The position numbers and the translations under genes were made by a program. From contig JAIORD010000031.1 in NCBI GenBank assembly GCA_021108275.1, positions 1-64,000 on the forward strand: a stretch of 64,000 nt of DNA, in the 5' to 3' direction. Each line of letters starts with the position of its first letter. The stretch's first letter is position 1. Below are positions 10,169 through 19,877 of the stretch, piece after piece. Source of the stretch: Methanococcoides sp. GTDB lineage: Archaea > Halobacteriota > Methanosarcinia > Methanosarcinales > Methanosarcinaceae. The notes below the pieces were generated by a model, which was not told the origin of the DNA, searched no databases, and was given only the letters and a program-made list of their open reading frames with translations.

Positions 10169-10720
10169 TTACAGAAGTCCCATGTTGTCAAGCTGCTGCC
10201 TTACAACCTCAACTCCTTGCTCACAGTTCTCAGGTGATTTTCCACCTGTGACCACAAGTTTACCGGAACTGAAAATGAGTACTACGACTTTCGGATCCGC
10301 GATCCTGTAAACAAGTCCGGGGAACTGTTCAGGTTCATACTCGATATTCTCGAGACCGAGTCCTATAGCAATTGCGTTGAGATTGAGGGTAGCCTTAAGG
10401 TCAGCTGAAGCAACAATGTTCTGTACAGTGATCTCAGGGTCTACAATAGTCTCCATGCCGATACCGTTGAGCTTCTTTGCCATATTGCCAATGACTATGT
10501 GTACGTCAGCAACGTTCTTAGCACCGGTACATACGACCTTACCGGATGTGAATACAAGGAATGCAGCCTTTGGGTCAGTAACACGATAAACAAGCCCAGG
10601 GAATTTCTGCTTGTTGTATTCCGCACCCTCGAATTCCGCTTCGATCTTTATGAGGTCGAACTCTTCAGCAAGTTTAGTTGATGCGACCACGTTTTCTATT
10701 TTGATATTATGTTCTGACAT
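10169..10720 (-). CDS. tbp: TATA-box binding protein
   Basis: A 183-residue archaeal TBP, the normal length. It consists of two direct repeats of about 90 residues, each with the saddle signature FPGLVYR (near residues 40 and 131) followed by a [16 protein letters not shown] strand and a GGK/GAK turn. It recognises TATA elements and recruits TFB and RNA polymerase. The upstream region has two strong TATA-like elements. The glycosyltransferase gene begins immediately after its stop. Confidence 0.97.
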   Translation of the reverse strand: MSEHNIKIENVVASTKLAEEFDLIKIEAEFEGAEYNKQKFPGLVYRVTDPKAAFLVFTSGKVVCTGAKNVADVHIVIGNMAKKLNGIGMETIVDPEITVQNIVASADLKATLNLNAIAIGLGLENIEYEPEQFPGLVYRIADPKVVVLIFSSGKLVVTGGKSPENCEQGVEVVRQQLDNMGLL

Positions 10721-10826
10721 GTTCTTTGACCTTCAGTATTATAAGGATAGGTATATTCGCAAATACAGTATATATACTTATACCCTTTCCTTTATATATC
10801 CATTTAAAAACTATATCAATGAAAAG
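10721..10826 (-). promoter_or_regulatory. tbp promoter with two TATA-like elements
   Basis: On the minus strand GGATATATAAAGG lies at about 10789-10801. Downstream of it is the perfect 12-bp palindrome AGTATATATACT at 10767-10778. The palindrome is placed to set a start near 10747 with a leader of about 27 bases. Two TATA elements before the TBP gene would allow autoregulation or two start sites; that is inferred. Confidence 0.5.
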
Positions 10827-11930
10827 TCAGTCTTCGAGCTTCTTCAATCCATCGATGATAGCATCATATTTTTTGCACACCCTCTCAATGAGATCGCCCT
10901 CGACAGATGAATGAGTAGGGACCAGAATATCAGCCCCTTCGGTAACGTTCGTACCTTCGCTTGATGTACCATAGTCAGGTGCTATAACCACCCCTTCTGT
11001 TGAAATACCAAGGCGCAGATCACTAACGATCCGTGCGATCATATCTGTTGCTGGCCTGACCTTCTTACTGATCACAAGTGCCTTTGATACATACCTCTCC
11101 CTCAGTTCCGTAATGAGTTCGATGCTCTCTTTTACACGCTCTGGATCAGCCACGTTCTCAAGTAACTTTATGGCATCGATGAGATCCTCGAAAGTGGTAG
11201 ACCGCACCTCGAGTATCTCGCCGTCATAATTATCAGTTACTTTTTCAGTGTAACCTTTTGTGATTACAAGCTTATAAACATCAGCAAGCTCATCCAGTTC
11301 TTCTTCAGTAGGATCATAGGCATTGATCGTCCTGTAGTCCTTTATACCACAAAGGTCCACAAGGGATCTGTACATCGGAGTAAAACCAATGAACTTACGT
11401 CCCAGCCACCTATCAAGACCTTCCTTACCGCTTTGCTGGCGTGAGAGTTCAACGATCTTTTTCTTGATCGATTCCGGTTCATTCCGATCAAGACCGAAAT
11501 AATCTGCAAATAGCGGAGTCGTTTGAAGAAGTTTGGTCCTCCCATGAGGCACTGCTTCAATGAAACCCCTGTCCTTAAGTTCCCGAATATGATCATAAAC
11601 GGAATTGCCCCTCATATCAACGAGCTCCGACTGGACAACGGGTTGATGATAAGCAACCATGGAAAGCGTACGAAGTATAGGCGCTTTCAATTCCTTTGGT
11701 GCGATGGGACTTATAACATCAGTATATTTTGGTTTGACCTGCATGACATAACGTCCGCCAAGGTCAATTATTTCCATTCCGGACTCGCGTGTCGAATACT
11801 CTTCCATCAGTGACCGGATCACAGGTGCGACATTCTTTGCAGACCTATTGATGAGCTTCGCAAGCGTCTGTGTGTCAACAGCTTCCCCTGCTGCAAAAAG
11901 TACGGCTTCTATGATCTCTCTCTCGCTCAT
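10827..11930 (-). CDS. scpB: ScpB condensin subunit with long C-terminal extension
   Basis: The first ~185 residues are a standard ScpB: tandem winged helices starting IIEAVLFAAGE, with MVAYHQPV and GRTKLLQTTPLFADYFGL. ScpB binds ScpA as a dimer in the SMC-ScpAB complex that compacts and segregates chromosomes. Here the protein is 367 residues, about 180 longer than typical bacterial ScpB. The extension (from about residue 190) has helical segments and a loop-rich section and I cannot match it to a known domain. It lies 16 bases after scpA in the block smc-scpA-scpB. Confidence 0.9.
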   Translation of the reverse strand: MSEREIIEAVLFAAGEAVDTQTLAKLINRSAKNVAPVIRSLMEEYSTRESGMEIIDLGGRYVMQVKPKYTDVISPIAPKELKAPILRTLSMVAYHQPVVQSELVDMRGNSVYDHIRELKDRGFIEAVPHGRTKLLQTTPLFADYFGLDRNEPESIKKKIVELSRQQSGKEGLDRWLGRKFIGFTPMYRSLVDLCGIKDYRTINAYDPTEEELDELADVYKLVITKGYTEKVTDNYDGEILEVRSTTFEDLIDAIKLLENVADPERVKESIELITELRERYVSKALVISKKVRPATDMIARIVSDLRLGISTEGVVIAPDYGTSSEGTNVTEGADILVPTHSSVEGDLIERVCKKYDAIIDGLKKLED

Positions 11931-11946
11931 TTATTTCCTCTTCAAA

Positions 11947-12789
11947 TCATTCAATGACAACTGGGGGGTGCACAAATAATTCCCCGAAAAGTTCTTCCTG
12001 TGCCAACAACACCTTTTTCTCAGAAGCAAGGAACAGCAGTGAGATATACGTCATCAATCTTTCCGAGCGGCTTCCGGACCAGTCTACAAGGTCCGAGAAC
12101 ATAACTTCATCCCTAGTTTTAAACAACTCTTCCAGAGAAGTATAAAGAGTGTCCACCCTGCCGCGTATATCCTCCTCATGCGCTATCCCGAGCACATCAT
12201 CTGTAGTGACCCTGTCAAACACTTCAATGCGACGACGCAGGCGGCGGTCTTTCCTTCTGGTCTCGACCTTTTCCGCCTTCTTAAGCTCATTGATAAGCTC
12301 TTGAAGAGTGACCGGCCGGGTTGCAGTACGGCGTATAGGAAGCTTTGGCACTGGATATTCCTCGATGTCATAAAAATCCATGTCATCGTCAAGGAGATCA
12401 TCATCCAATTCCACCTCTTCCTGAACAAGACCTGTTGATTTCATCCTGAGAAGAATAGATGCATATAGAAGGGTCCTTCCCGAGATCCTCAGGTCCATTA
12501 TCTTAAGATCTTCTATGTATGCCAGAAACTTATCCGTAACTTCGACAATATCAATATCCCAGGGATTAATATCCCCGTTCTTCGCAAGGGTGACGAATAT
12601 CTCCACAGGTTCACAGAGAACATCATCGGATATCTCTATCTGCGATTCATCGACACCGAGGGAGCGAAGGGTCTCAAGAAACTCGGGGTCAATGGAACTA
12701 CTGGATATTTTGACGATCTCCTCGATGCCAGCGCCTACTTCATCCATACTTGCATCGATCCCTTCAGGCTCCTCTGGAATATCGTTCAA
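11947..12789 (-). CDS. scpA: ScpA kleisin subunit
   Basis: A 280-residue kleisin that bridges the heads of SMC. After an acidic N-terminus it shows the ScpA core EPVEIFVTLAKNGDINPWD and VTDKFLAYIEDL (typical of residues 20-60 in bacterial homologues, here about 65-95), then LRISGRTLLYASILLRMKS. The C-terminus is a winged helix (DLVDWSGSRSERLMTYISLL) that binds the SMC cap. Its start overlaps the smc stop by 4 bases, so translation is coupled. Confidence 0.93.
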   Translation of the reverse strand: MNDIPEEPEGIDASMDEVGAGIEEIVKISSSSIDPEFLETLRSLGVDESQIEISDDVLCEPVEIFVTLAKNGDINPWDIDIVEVTDKFLAYIEDLKIMDLRISGRTLLYASILLRMKSTGLVQEEVELDDDLLDDDMDFYDIEEYPVPKLPIRRTATRPVTLQELINELKKAEKVETRRKDRRLRRRIEVFDRVTTDDVLGIAHEEDIRGRVDTLYTSLEELFKTRDEVMFSDLVDWSGSRSERLMTYISLLFLASEKKVLLAQEELFGELFVHPPVVIE

Positions 12790-15700
12790 CGTAATTTCAC
12801 ACCCGTAATGCTCGTGATGTTGTTCTCCTGCATGGCCACACCGATAGTACGCTCAGCCGCCTCTATCATCGGCTTACGCAGGGACACAACGATAAACTGT
12901 GCCTTACCCTTTGCCTTTTTAACACGCTGCGCCACACGGTCAGCGTTCGCACCATCAAGGAACATATCGATCTCATCGAATGCGTAGAAAGGTGCAGGGC
13001 GATACTGCTGGATAGCAAAGACAAATGCCAGTGCAGTAAGACTCTTCTCCCCACCGGACATCGCTTCCAGGCGCTGCAGGGTCTTCTCCTTTGGCTGTGC
13101 CCGAAGGGTCAGTCCACCATTGAAGGGTTCGTCACTATCATCAAGCACAAGTTCGCCGGAACCATCAGAAAGTTCGTGGAAGATCTCCTTGAAAGGCTCG
13201 TTGATACCATGGAAAGTTTCCATGAAAGCATCTTTCTTGAGCGTCTCATACTGATCGATACGAGAAAGGATCTGTTCCCGTTCATTAAAGAGAATGGCCC
13301 TTCTGGTCTTAAGGTCCACGACCCTTCCATCGACCTCATCATATTCATCGATGGCTCTCATGTTAACAGGCTCGAGACGTTCCATGGCCTTCTCGATGGA
13401 GGCGATCCTTGTGCTAACTGTATCATAATTAGGAACATCCTCGACCTCTTCGATACCACGCCTCACAAGTTCTTCCTTCAGGTCCTTTGTCTGGTCCACA
13501 AGAGCATTGCGAGTAGCTTCCAGTACCATCATCGCCTTGTCCGCATCATCGAGTTTTGATCGAACGGAAGCAAAGTCCTTCTCGGCAAGATTGTATTCGG
13601 TCTGCTTCAAAGCACGCTCCTGCTGCATGTCCCTGAGCTCTTCGGTCAGTTCCTTCTCACGCCTTTGCTTTTCCTCGAGATTGAACTCAAGTTCAGCTAT
13701 CTTGGCCTTGAACTCAGCAACACGTTCCCTATGCGTGGATTTTTTCTCTTCCATCTCTTTTATAAGCTGACGATCATCTTCGATCTTCTTGGAAGCATAT
13801 TCGTGATCAAGGTTCAGAGCATTGATATCCGCCTCGATATCACGTATACGCCCATCCAGCCTACGCAATTCCTCATCGACACGATCAGCCTGTTTGTTAA
13901 GCTCAGGAACTTCAGAATCAGACAGTTTCTCATCAAGGACAGCGATCTCAGCTTCAAGCTCTTTGGAACGCCCTTCCACTTCCACCTTCCTTGAAGCTAC
14001 CTGTTCCATCTCTTCACGAAGCTTGGCCCTCTCCCCTTCGATCTGCTCAAGCTCATTGTTCTTAGCTTCAATAAGCTGCGTAAGACGTTCAGCCCTGCCG
14101 CCGATCTCTTCAAAGATCATTTCCTTCTTAGATATCTCTTTTTCAAATTCGTGGATCTCACGCTTGAGATCAGCAATATGCCCCTCGACAGCATCCAGTT
14201 TCTTGATCGCCGTATTGCGCCTTGATTCAAATTCGGTAAGCTGCTCTGCTATCTTGAACAATTTATCCTTCTCAGCAGCCGCAAAGGAGAGTCCGGAATT
14301 TCGCCCCATCGAGCCACCGGTCATAGCACCGCTTTTCTCAATGACCTCTCCTTCGAGAGTTACCATACGAAGGCCGCCAATGAGACGGCGTGCGTTCTCA
14401 AGCGTATCCACGATAAGCGTATCTCTAAAGACATACCAGAATGCCGCTTCGAACTTATACTCAAAACCGATAAGATCGATAGCATAGCCTACCACACCCT
14501 TCCTGTCAGAAAGGTCCTTGTACGGCCTCCTTGATTCCATCTTGCTCAGCGGAAGGAAGGTTGCACGGCCTCCGCGCTGCTGTTTAAGGAAATTGATGGC
14601 CCTTGATGCATCCTCATCGGTCTCAACGACCACTGCCTGCATACGTCCCCCGGCAGCAACGCTGAGAGCATTTGCATATTTCTGATCGACACTTCCAAGC
14701 TCTGCTATGGTCCCATATATTCCGGGAAGACCATGATGCTTCTTCTCGGCAATTATCATGTCAACGGCTTTTGAATAATTACTGGTATCCTCCGCAGCAC
14801 GCACGCGCGCCTCAAGCAACGCATAGTCCTGCTGATGTTTGCGTAATGTGACATCAAGATCAGTAACAACGCTCTTTATCTGGAAACGGTTACTTTCAAG
14901 ATCATCAAGATCGCGGGTATGGGAATTGATCTGCTCCGTAAGCTTCTCTATATCATACTGTGCAGACTTCGTATCACTGTCAGAGGACTCGGATTTGCCC
15001 TTGGCATCGGTGATCTCGTTCTCGATATCCCTTACCTCAGCAGACTTCCTCCTCAACGAATCCAGCAAACGGTCTTCCTGACGCATGAGTTCACTTTTAT
15101 CGTTCTTCACGACCTCAAGTTCGGACTTGAACACTGAAAGCTCATCACGCGTCTGTGCGAACTTCTCATCCACATCAGAGATCCTGCTTTGCAGGATCAT
15201 TCTCTCGGTCTTCCTTTCAGATATCTCAGAGAGAATACTGTCCTTACGAAGGGATTCTTCAGAAAGCTTAGAATCAACATCATTTATCTTGTTCTTTGTT
15301 CCCTCGATATCAAGGAACGCTTTCTTGCGTCTGGAATCAATATCTTCGATCTCATTGTCTGCAAGCTCGATACTATTGACACATCGGGATACTTCTCCCT
15401 TTATTTCCACGATGTCCCTTTTGACCTGTATCTGCTCGTCCTCACCCATCCTCTGGATCTCAGATGTGAACTCAGTGAGCTCCTTCTCGATCCCTGCCAG
15501 CTTCTCCTTCCTCTCCTCGATCGATAGTTGCAGCTTTTCCTGCACTTCTTTCTTGGAAGAAATATCCTTGTCTACATTCTCAAGTTCAACTTTTGCATCC
15601 TTGAGCTTGGAAAGAAGTACGAAACCCTCGAACTTCATCTTCTCCTGCTTGAGCGCCTGATACTTGACCGCCTGATCACGTTCCACCTTGAGCTTCTCGA

Positions 15701-16310
15701 GCTGTTTTTCCACTTCCTCGATCAGTATATCCGCCCTTTCAACGCGTTCCCTGACGATCTCAAGTTCATTGAGCGCCCTGTCCCTCTTGTTATCGAACTC
15801 AGCAACACCGGCAATCTCATCGATTATCTTACGCCGCTCGTTCGGGGTCATTGTAATGATGCGGGTAACGTCCCCCTGCATGACAACATTGTAACCTTCC
15901 GGAGTTACTCTTGCCTTTGAAAGATGATTATGGACCTCAGTAAGGCTCACAGCCTTACCGTTAAAATAGAAGTAGCTATAATAACCATTATCAGTCTCCC
16001 TGATCTTTCGACTTATGGTAACCTCATCAGCATCCACTGGCATCTCGCGGTCAGTATTATCGAATTTAATAGTAACCTGTGCAAAATCCGGCCTTTTTGC
16101 CTTGTCGCCATTGTATATCAGATCAGTAAGTTTTTCAGCCCTTAATGTTCGTGAGCTCGAAAGACCAAGAACAAAAAGGATACCATCGATGATATTTGAT
16201 TTCCCGCTTCCGTTCGGACCGGAAATGGTAGTAAAATCATCAAAGAACGGTATCTTAACTTTTTTGCCAAAAGATTTGAAATTTATAAATTCAAGTTCCT
16301 TAATATACAC
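12786..16310 (-). CDS. smc: Chromosome segregation ATPase SMC
   Basis: A 1174-residue SMC. The Walker A motif GPNGSGKSNIIDG is near residue 31. A long coiled coil leads to the hinge (about 510-660, with GLPGIYGTIAEL and a Gly-rich GGSMGR) and back to the C-terminal head with signature MSGGEKSLTALAF (about 1085) and Walker B FYAFDEIDMFLDGAN (about 1110). It forms the ATP-gated ring with ScpA and ScpB, encoded just downstream. The gene in front (16330-17106) is 19 bases away and likely belongs to the same operon. Confidence 0.97.
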   Translation of the reverse strand: MYIKELEFINFKSFGKKVKIPFFDDFTTISGPNGSGKSNIIDGILFVLGLSSSRTLRAEKLTDLIYNGDKAKRPDFAQVTIKFDNTDREMPVDADEVTISRKIRETDNGYYSYFYFNGKAVSLTEVHNHLSKARVTPEGYNVVMQGDVTRIITMTPNERRKIIDEIAGVAEFDNKRDRALNELEIVRERVERADILIEEVEKQLEKLKVERDQAVKYQALKQEKMKFEGFVLLSKLKDAKVELENVDKDISSKKEVQEKLQLSIEERKEKLAGIEKELTEFTSEIQRMGEDEQIQVKRDIVEIKGEVSRCVNSIELADNEIEDIDSRRKKAFLDIEGTKNKINDVDSKLSEESLRKDSILSEISERKTERMILQSRISDVDEKFAQTRDELSVFKSELEVVKNDKSELMRQEDRLLDSLRRKSAEVRDIENEITDAKGKSESSDSDTKSAQYDIEKLTEQINSHTRDLDDLESNRFQIKSVVTDLDVTLRKHQQDYALLEARVRAAEDTSNYSKAVDMIIAEKKHHGLPGIYGTIAELGSVDQKYANALSVAAGGRMQAVVVETDEDASRAINFLKQQRGGRATFLPLSKMESRRPYKDLSDRKGVVGYAIDLIGFEYKFEAAFWYVFRDTLIVDTLENARRLIGGLRMVTLEGEVIEKSGAMTGGSMGRNSGLSFAAAEKDKLFKIAEQLTEFESRRNTAIKKLDAVEGHIADLKREIHEFEKEISKKEMIFEEIGGRAERLTQLIEAKNNELEQIEGERAKLREEMEQVASRKVEVEGRSKELEAEIAVLDEKLSDSEVPELNKQADRVDEELRRLDGRIRDIEADINALNLDHEYASKKIEDDRQLIKEMEEKKSTHRERVAEFKAKIAELEFNLEEKQRREKELTEELRDMQQERALKQTEYNLAEKDFASVRSKLDDADKAMMVLEATRNALVDQTKDLKEELVRRGIEEVEDVPNYDTVSTRIASIEKAMERLEPVNMRAIDEYDEVDGRVVDLKTRRAILFNEREQILSRIDQYETLKKDAFMETFHGINEPFKEIFHELSDGSGELVLDDSDEPFNGGLTLRAQPKEKTLQRLEAMSGGEKSLTALAFVFAIQQYRPAPFYAFDEIDMFLDGANADRVAQRVKKAKGKAQFIVVSLRKPMIEAAERTIGVAMQENNITSITGVKLR

Positions 16311-16329
16311 AACATTCCTCGGTAATAGA

Positions 16330-17106
16330 TTATAAAGATCTTCTGCGAGTCGTTGTGATCACCGTATCTTCACCATCACGATCTTCCACAGTCTCAAGTT
16401 CGGTCTCAGAACGCCTGCGCAATGGCTTCCCTTCTTCAGCGACAATATATTCACAGTCATCGTTCTTTGGGGTCGGAGGAGCACTTCTTTCAAATGGGGA
16501 CCTCATATCATTTGCAACAATGTATTCAGAAGGAATACTATCCTGCTGACTCTGCACTGGCTCTTCTGCCTTTATTTCACGGATTTTCATATTGATTTCG
16601 CCAGAATTAATAAGGTTGCCCCAGTTCGAACCTGATGATGTCTGTGACACAGGCGATCTTGCTTCCTGAGCCTTTAGATCAGGAACTGGCACCTCAACTG
16701 CGGGCTTTGGAACTGACCTCTGACCAAAAAGAGAGTCAGTAAGACGAACTTTTGATCCAGGAACCGCTTCCACAGGTTTTTGTGCCGAAACATCAAAGGC
16801 CAGATCAGTGATAGACTTTGCAAATCCGAGGTCTGATCTTGGAGGATCTTTCCTAAGGGATCTCAACTGAGACTTCTGGTCGAGAAGTTCATCCATCATT
16901 CCACTTATATTGCTTGAAAGTTCCTTTACTTCCTGCTCGATCCTGTTGAGCCGATTGTTGATATCAAGGTCGTTCTTTAGGTCATTACGAAGTTCCCTCA
17001 TGATAGAATCACGAAGAGTAGTGTTCATAACCTCCATATCGCCTTCCTTTTCAACTAGCTTCCGCTCAAGCCTCTCTATTACAAAGTCTCTGTTCTCGGC
17101 GCTCAT
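16330..17106 (-). CDS. SMC-linked coiled-coil protein of unknown function
   Basis: About 258 residues. An in-frame TTG lies farther upstream at 17140-17142, but the ATG at 17104-17106 has GAGGGA seven bases before it and is the better start. Residues 1-90 predict as a coiled coil (FVIERLERKLVEKEGDMEVM, INNRLNRIEQEVKELSSNIS). The rest is low-complexity, Pro/Ser-rich and likely disordered, ending in an RRR-containing basic tail. The motif EYIVA occurs twice (SEYIVAND, CEYIVAEE), which may be a repeated partner-binding peptide. Its position directly before smc suggests a role with the condensin complex; no function is known to me. Confidence 0.7.
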   Translation of the reverse strand: MSAENRDFVIERLERKLVEKEGDMEVMNTTLRDSIMRELRNDLKNDLDINNRLNRIEQEVKELSSNISGMMDELLDQKSQLRSLRKDPPRSDLGFAKSITDLAFDVSAQKPVEAVPGSKVRLTDSLFGQRSVPKPAVEVPVPDLKAQEARSPVSQTSSGSNWGNLINSGEINMKIREIKAEEPVQSQQDSIPSEYIVANDMRSPFERSAPPTPKNDDCEYIVAEEGKPLRRRSETELETVEDRDGEDTVITTTRRRSL

Positions 17107-17210
17107 TAGATCCCTCGCAAATCGTCCATCCCTTATGATCAAACCATGATAATGGCTTTAATAGGCTAAAAACTATAATATAACTTATGGTTGCATTTTT
17201 TCGAAAAATG

Positions 17211-19877
17211 TCATTTGCCGGATATTGAAGAGCTATTTGTGATAGGATCTTTCTCAACGACAAAAACATGGTCTGCTGAATCGATCAATGACTCATCGTG
17301 GGACACGATCAATATCTGACCAACCCCGATATTCCTCATCATATCGATAAGTTTGATCAACTGATGGACATGACCACGGTCAAGGAAAACAGTAGGCTCA
17401 TCAAGAATCAGTGGCGGCAGCTCTGTAGTGCCTGTACTTCCCGGTGCGTGTGCCAGCAAACGGTATATGGCACACCGAAGGACAAGATTGAATATTGCCC
17501 GCTCCCCCCCGCTCAATAACTTAGGTTCAAGAGGTGTGCCATCCTTCTCGTATATCGTCAGATTGTATTCCGGATCAAGGCTGATATGAGAGTAGGCATT
17601 GTTGGTGTACATAAAAGAGAATATCTCGTTCAGTAACCTGTCAAGAGCGTCAATGTTCTTTGCACGAAGCTCCACACGAAGACGCAGATACATCATTTCA
17701 AGTTCCTCTGCATCCCGATAGACTGCTACAAGGAAATCCTTCTTGTTCACCAACATCTTCTGCTTTATCTTAAGCTCGGTCAGTCTCTGGAGATCCCCTT
17801 CGACCCGCCCGATCTCCTTGTGGAGTTCACCCTTACGCCTATCCCGCATCTCCACCTCAGAAACGATCCCGTTATATGCACTTTCATACTGAGATCTATC
17901 TGCCTGGAGCTTTTTCAGATCAACATCCCCCAATGCCTCATCAAGTTTAAGGATGCGTTGCTTACGTTCATTTATCTGTGACTCGAACAGTTCTATCTTT
18001 TCCAGTCCGTTTTTCACCCCGTCCTAAAGACGGTTGATGTTATTTTGTATATTCCGGACCTTCAGAATATTGGAGCGTATCTGCCTTGCCGCCTCCAGTT
18101 TATGCAATAACTTCCCATGAAGTTCCTGTGCAGCGGACTCCTCACTTTTAAGAGACTCCATCCCACTTTTCAGCTCAGCTATCGAACGCTTGCATTCATC
18201 GATCTGTTTTTCAATATCTATTACCTTATCATTTTCTTCCTTGATGGAACTTAAATGCTCCTCTATGCCCTTCTCAATGGAAGTGATCTCGTTCTTCTTA
18301 AGCAATAACTGCTTTTCAGCCTCAACTATCGCTTTAATGATATCACGTACATTCCGGATAAGTTCCACTTTCACCTTAATTTTGTCCTGGTCTGCCCTTA
18401 TCAGCTCCAGTTCATTGATAAGCTCAGTTTTCCGACCTTCATCCCCAGCGGTCTCTTCGCATACTTTTGAACCCTGAAGGTCCTGCCCACAGGTAGGACA
18501 AAGACCCTTGCTAAGAAGGTCTTTGCTCTTCTGTATCTTTTTCCCAAGTTCCACAACTGTAGCGGAGATCTCTTTTTCCTTACCGTGAAGCTTCGTTTGT
18601 TTTTCATTCACGAAACCGGAAATATCATCAATTTGATCCAGCTTATCTTCCACAAATCCAAGTTCTTTTGCGTCACCGTACTTATTTTGGATGAACGATC
18701 CGATCTGTTCGATATCTTCCAGATACTTTTTGAGATCGTTTTTTACAGATACGACCTTCTCTTCCCGGGTTCGTATGCTACCAACCGAATTTTTCAGTTG
18801 TTTGTTCAGATTCAGGAGGAAATTGTTTTGAGCTTCCTCATTGTTCAATGAGAGCTCTCTTTTTTTGACAGCAAAATTAAGTCCATCCCGCGCAGAAACT
18901 TCCTGCTTTTCGAGATCAGTAACACATCCCTCGATATCAGAACCATCTGCGACCTCCATCACTGCTAAAAGGGAGACATTGGAACTATTAAGGGCCAAAA
19001 TATCCTTGTTCCCTGAGTCCACCTGAGCCCTGGAACTCTCGATATTGGAATGCTCCTTTGAGATATTGATCTTGAAATCCTTTATCTCAGAATCGGCCTT
19101 TTTCTTCTGTTCCAAGGTCTCAGAATACTTCCCGATACGGTCACCGATAGATTCGATCAGCTCTTTTGCCCGTTCTTTTTTTGACCCGAGGTCCAGAATC
19201 GCTTTTTCAATCCCTTTCACTTCGGTCCTGAGGCCGTTGAGAACCTGATAAGGTTTTGAACCTTCAAGGACCTCAATGTCAGCAATATTATCCTTAAGGC
19301 GTGCATCGGCTTCCCTCTGGTGCCTTCCAACACCGACCCTTGCACTGCTTGCACGTTCCCTGTATTCTTCGAGCTTGCCTATCTGAAGAAGGTCATCGAT
19401 CATTCGCTGCCGGTCTTTTGTCTTGGCGTTGATGAGTACATCAATTTCCCCCTGCCTGATGTACACACAGTTAGTGTAGGCTTCCTCATCCATTTTCAGA
19501 AGTGCCTTTACAGCTTCATATGTCTGATTTGCCTGGTCCACCATCACTTCATCATTGACCTTGAAAACAGACCTGTTGTTCGATGCCTTCCCGGACCTTG
19601 CATCGACCTTGTACCCCTGCTCGATACTGTAATCATTTCCCTGATTCTCAAAATCCACAACAATTGATGCTTTTGTAGCCCCTTTTCGAATAATATCCGA
19701 AATTACGAAATCCTTTGAAAGAGCACGACTTCCGAAAAGCCCTGTAAAACAAGCTTCCAGCAAACTGGATTTACCACTGCCGTTCACACCGGATACAACA
19801 GTAACCCCATCATCGAAGCTGATATCAAGGTCAATGTAACTCCTGATATTCTCAACACGTACTCTTTTAAGTTTCAC
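17211..19877 (-). CDS. rad50: Rad50 DNA repair ATPase interrupted by an in-frame TAG
   Basis: Two frames, 18024-19877 and 17211-18017, are parts of one Rad50 in the same reading frame, separated by TAG (18024-18026) plus GAC GGG. The first 617 residues hold Walker A NGSGKSSLLEACF (near 31), the ascending coil, the zinc hook CPTCG (near 460) and most of the return coil. The last part (268 residues from a GTG at 18015-18017) holds the return coil end, signature LLSGGERAIFNLVLRC and Walker B LPPLILDEPTVFLDRG. Read through, the protein is 888 residues, a normal Rad50. In this family UAG can encode pyrrolysine. The alternative is re-initiation at the GTG, helped by AGGA, giving two polypeptides. 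The first ATG overlaps the mre11 stop. Confidence 0.85.
18024..18026 (-). other. In-frame UAG codon within rad50
   Basis: The minus-strand context reads ...AAC CGT CTT TAG GAC GGG GTG AAA AAC... The frame is continuous on both sides and the flanking residues (NINRL and DGVKNGLEK) fit a coiled coil. One base change from AAG (Lys) or CAG (Gln) would account for it. In Methanosarcinaceae UAG can be read as pyrrolysine, so this may be a translated codon, not a break. Confidence 0.6.

Noticed and set aside
17211-18017. Separate small ATPase gene after rad50
   Set aside because: It starts at a GTG nine bases after the TAG in the same frame and contains only the C-terminal half of Rad50 (signature and Walker B without Walker A).
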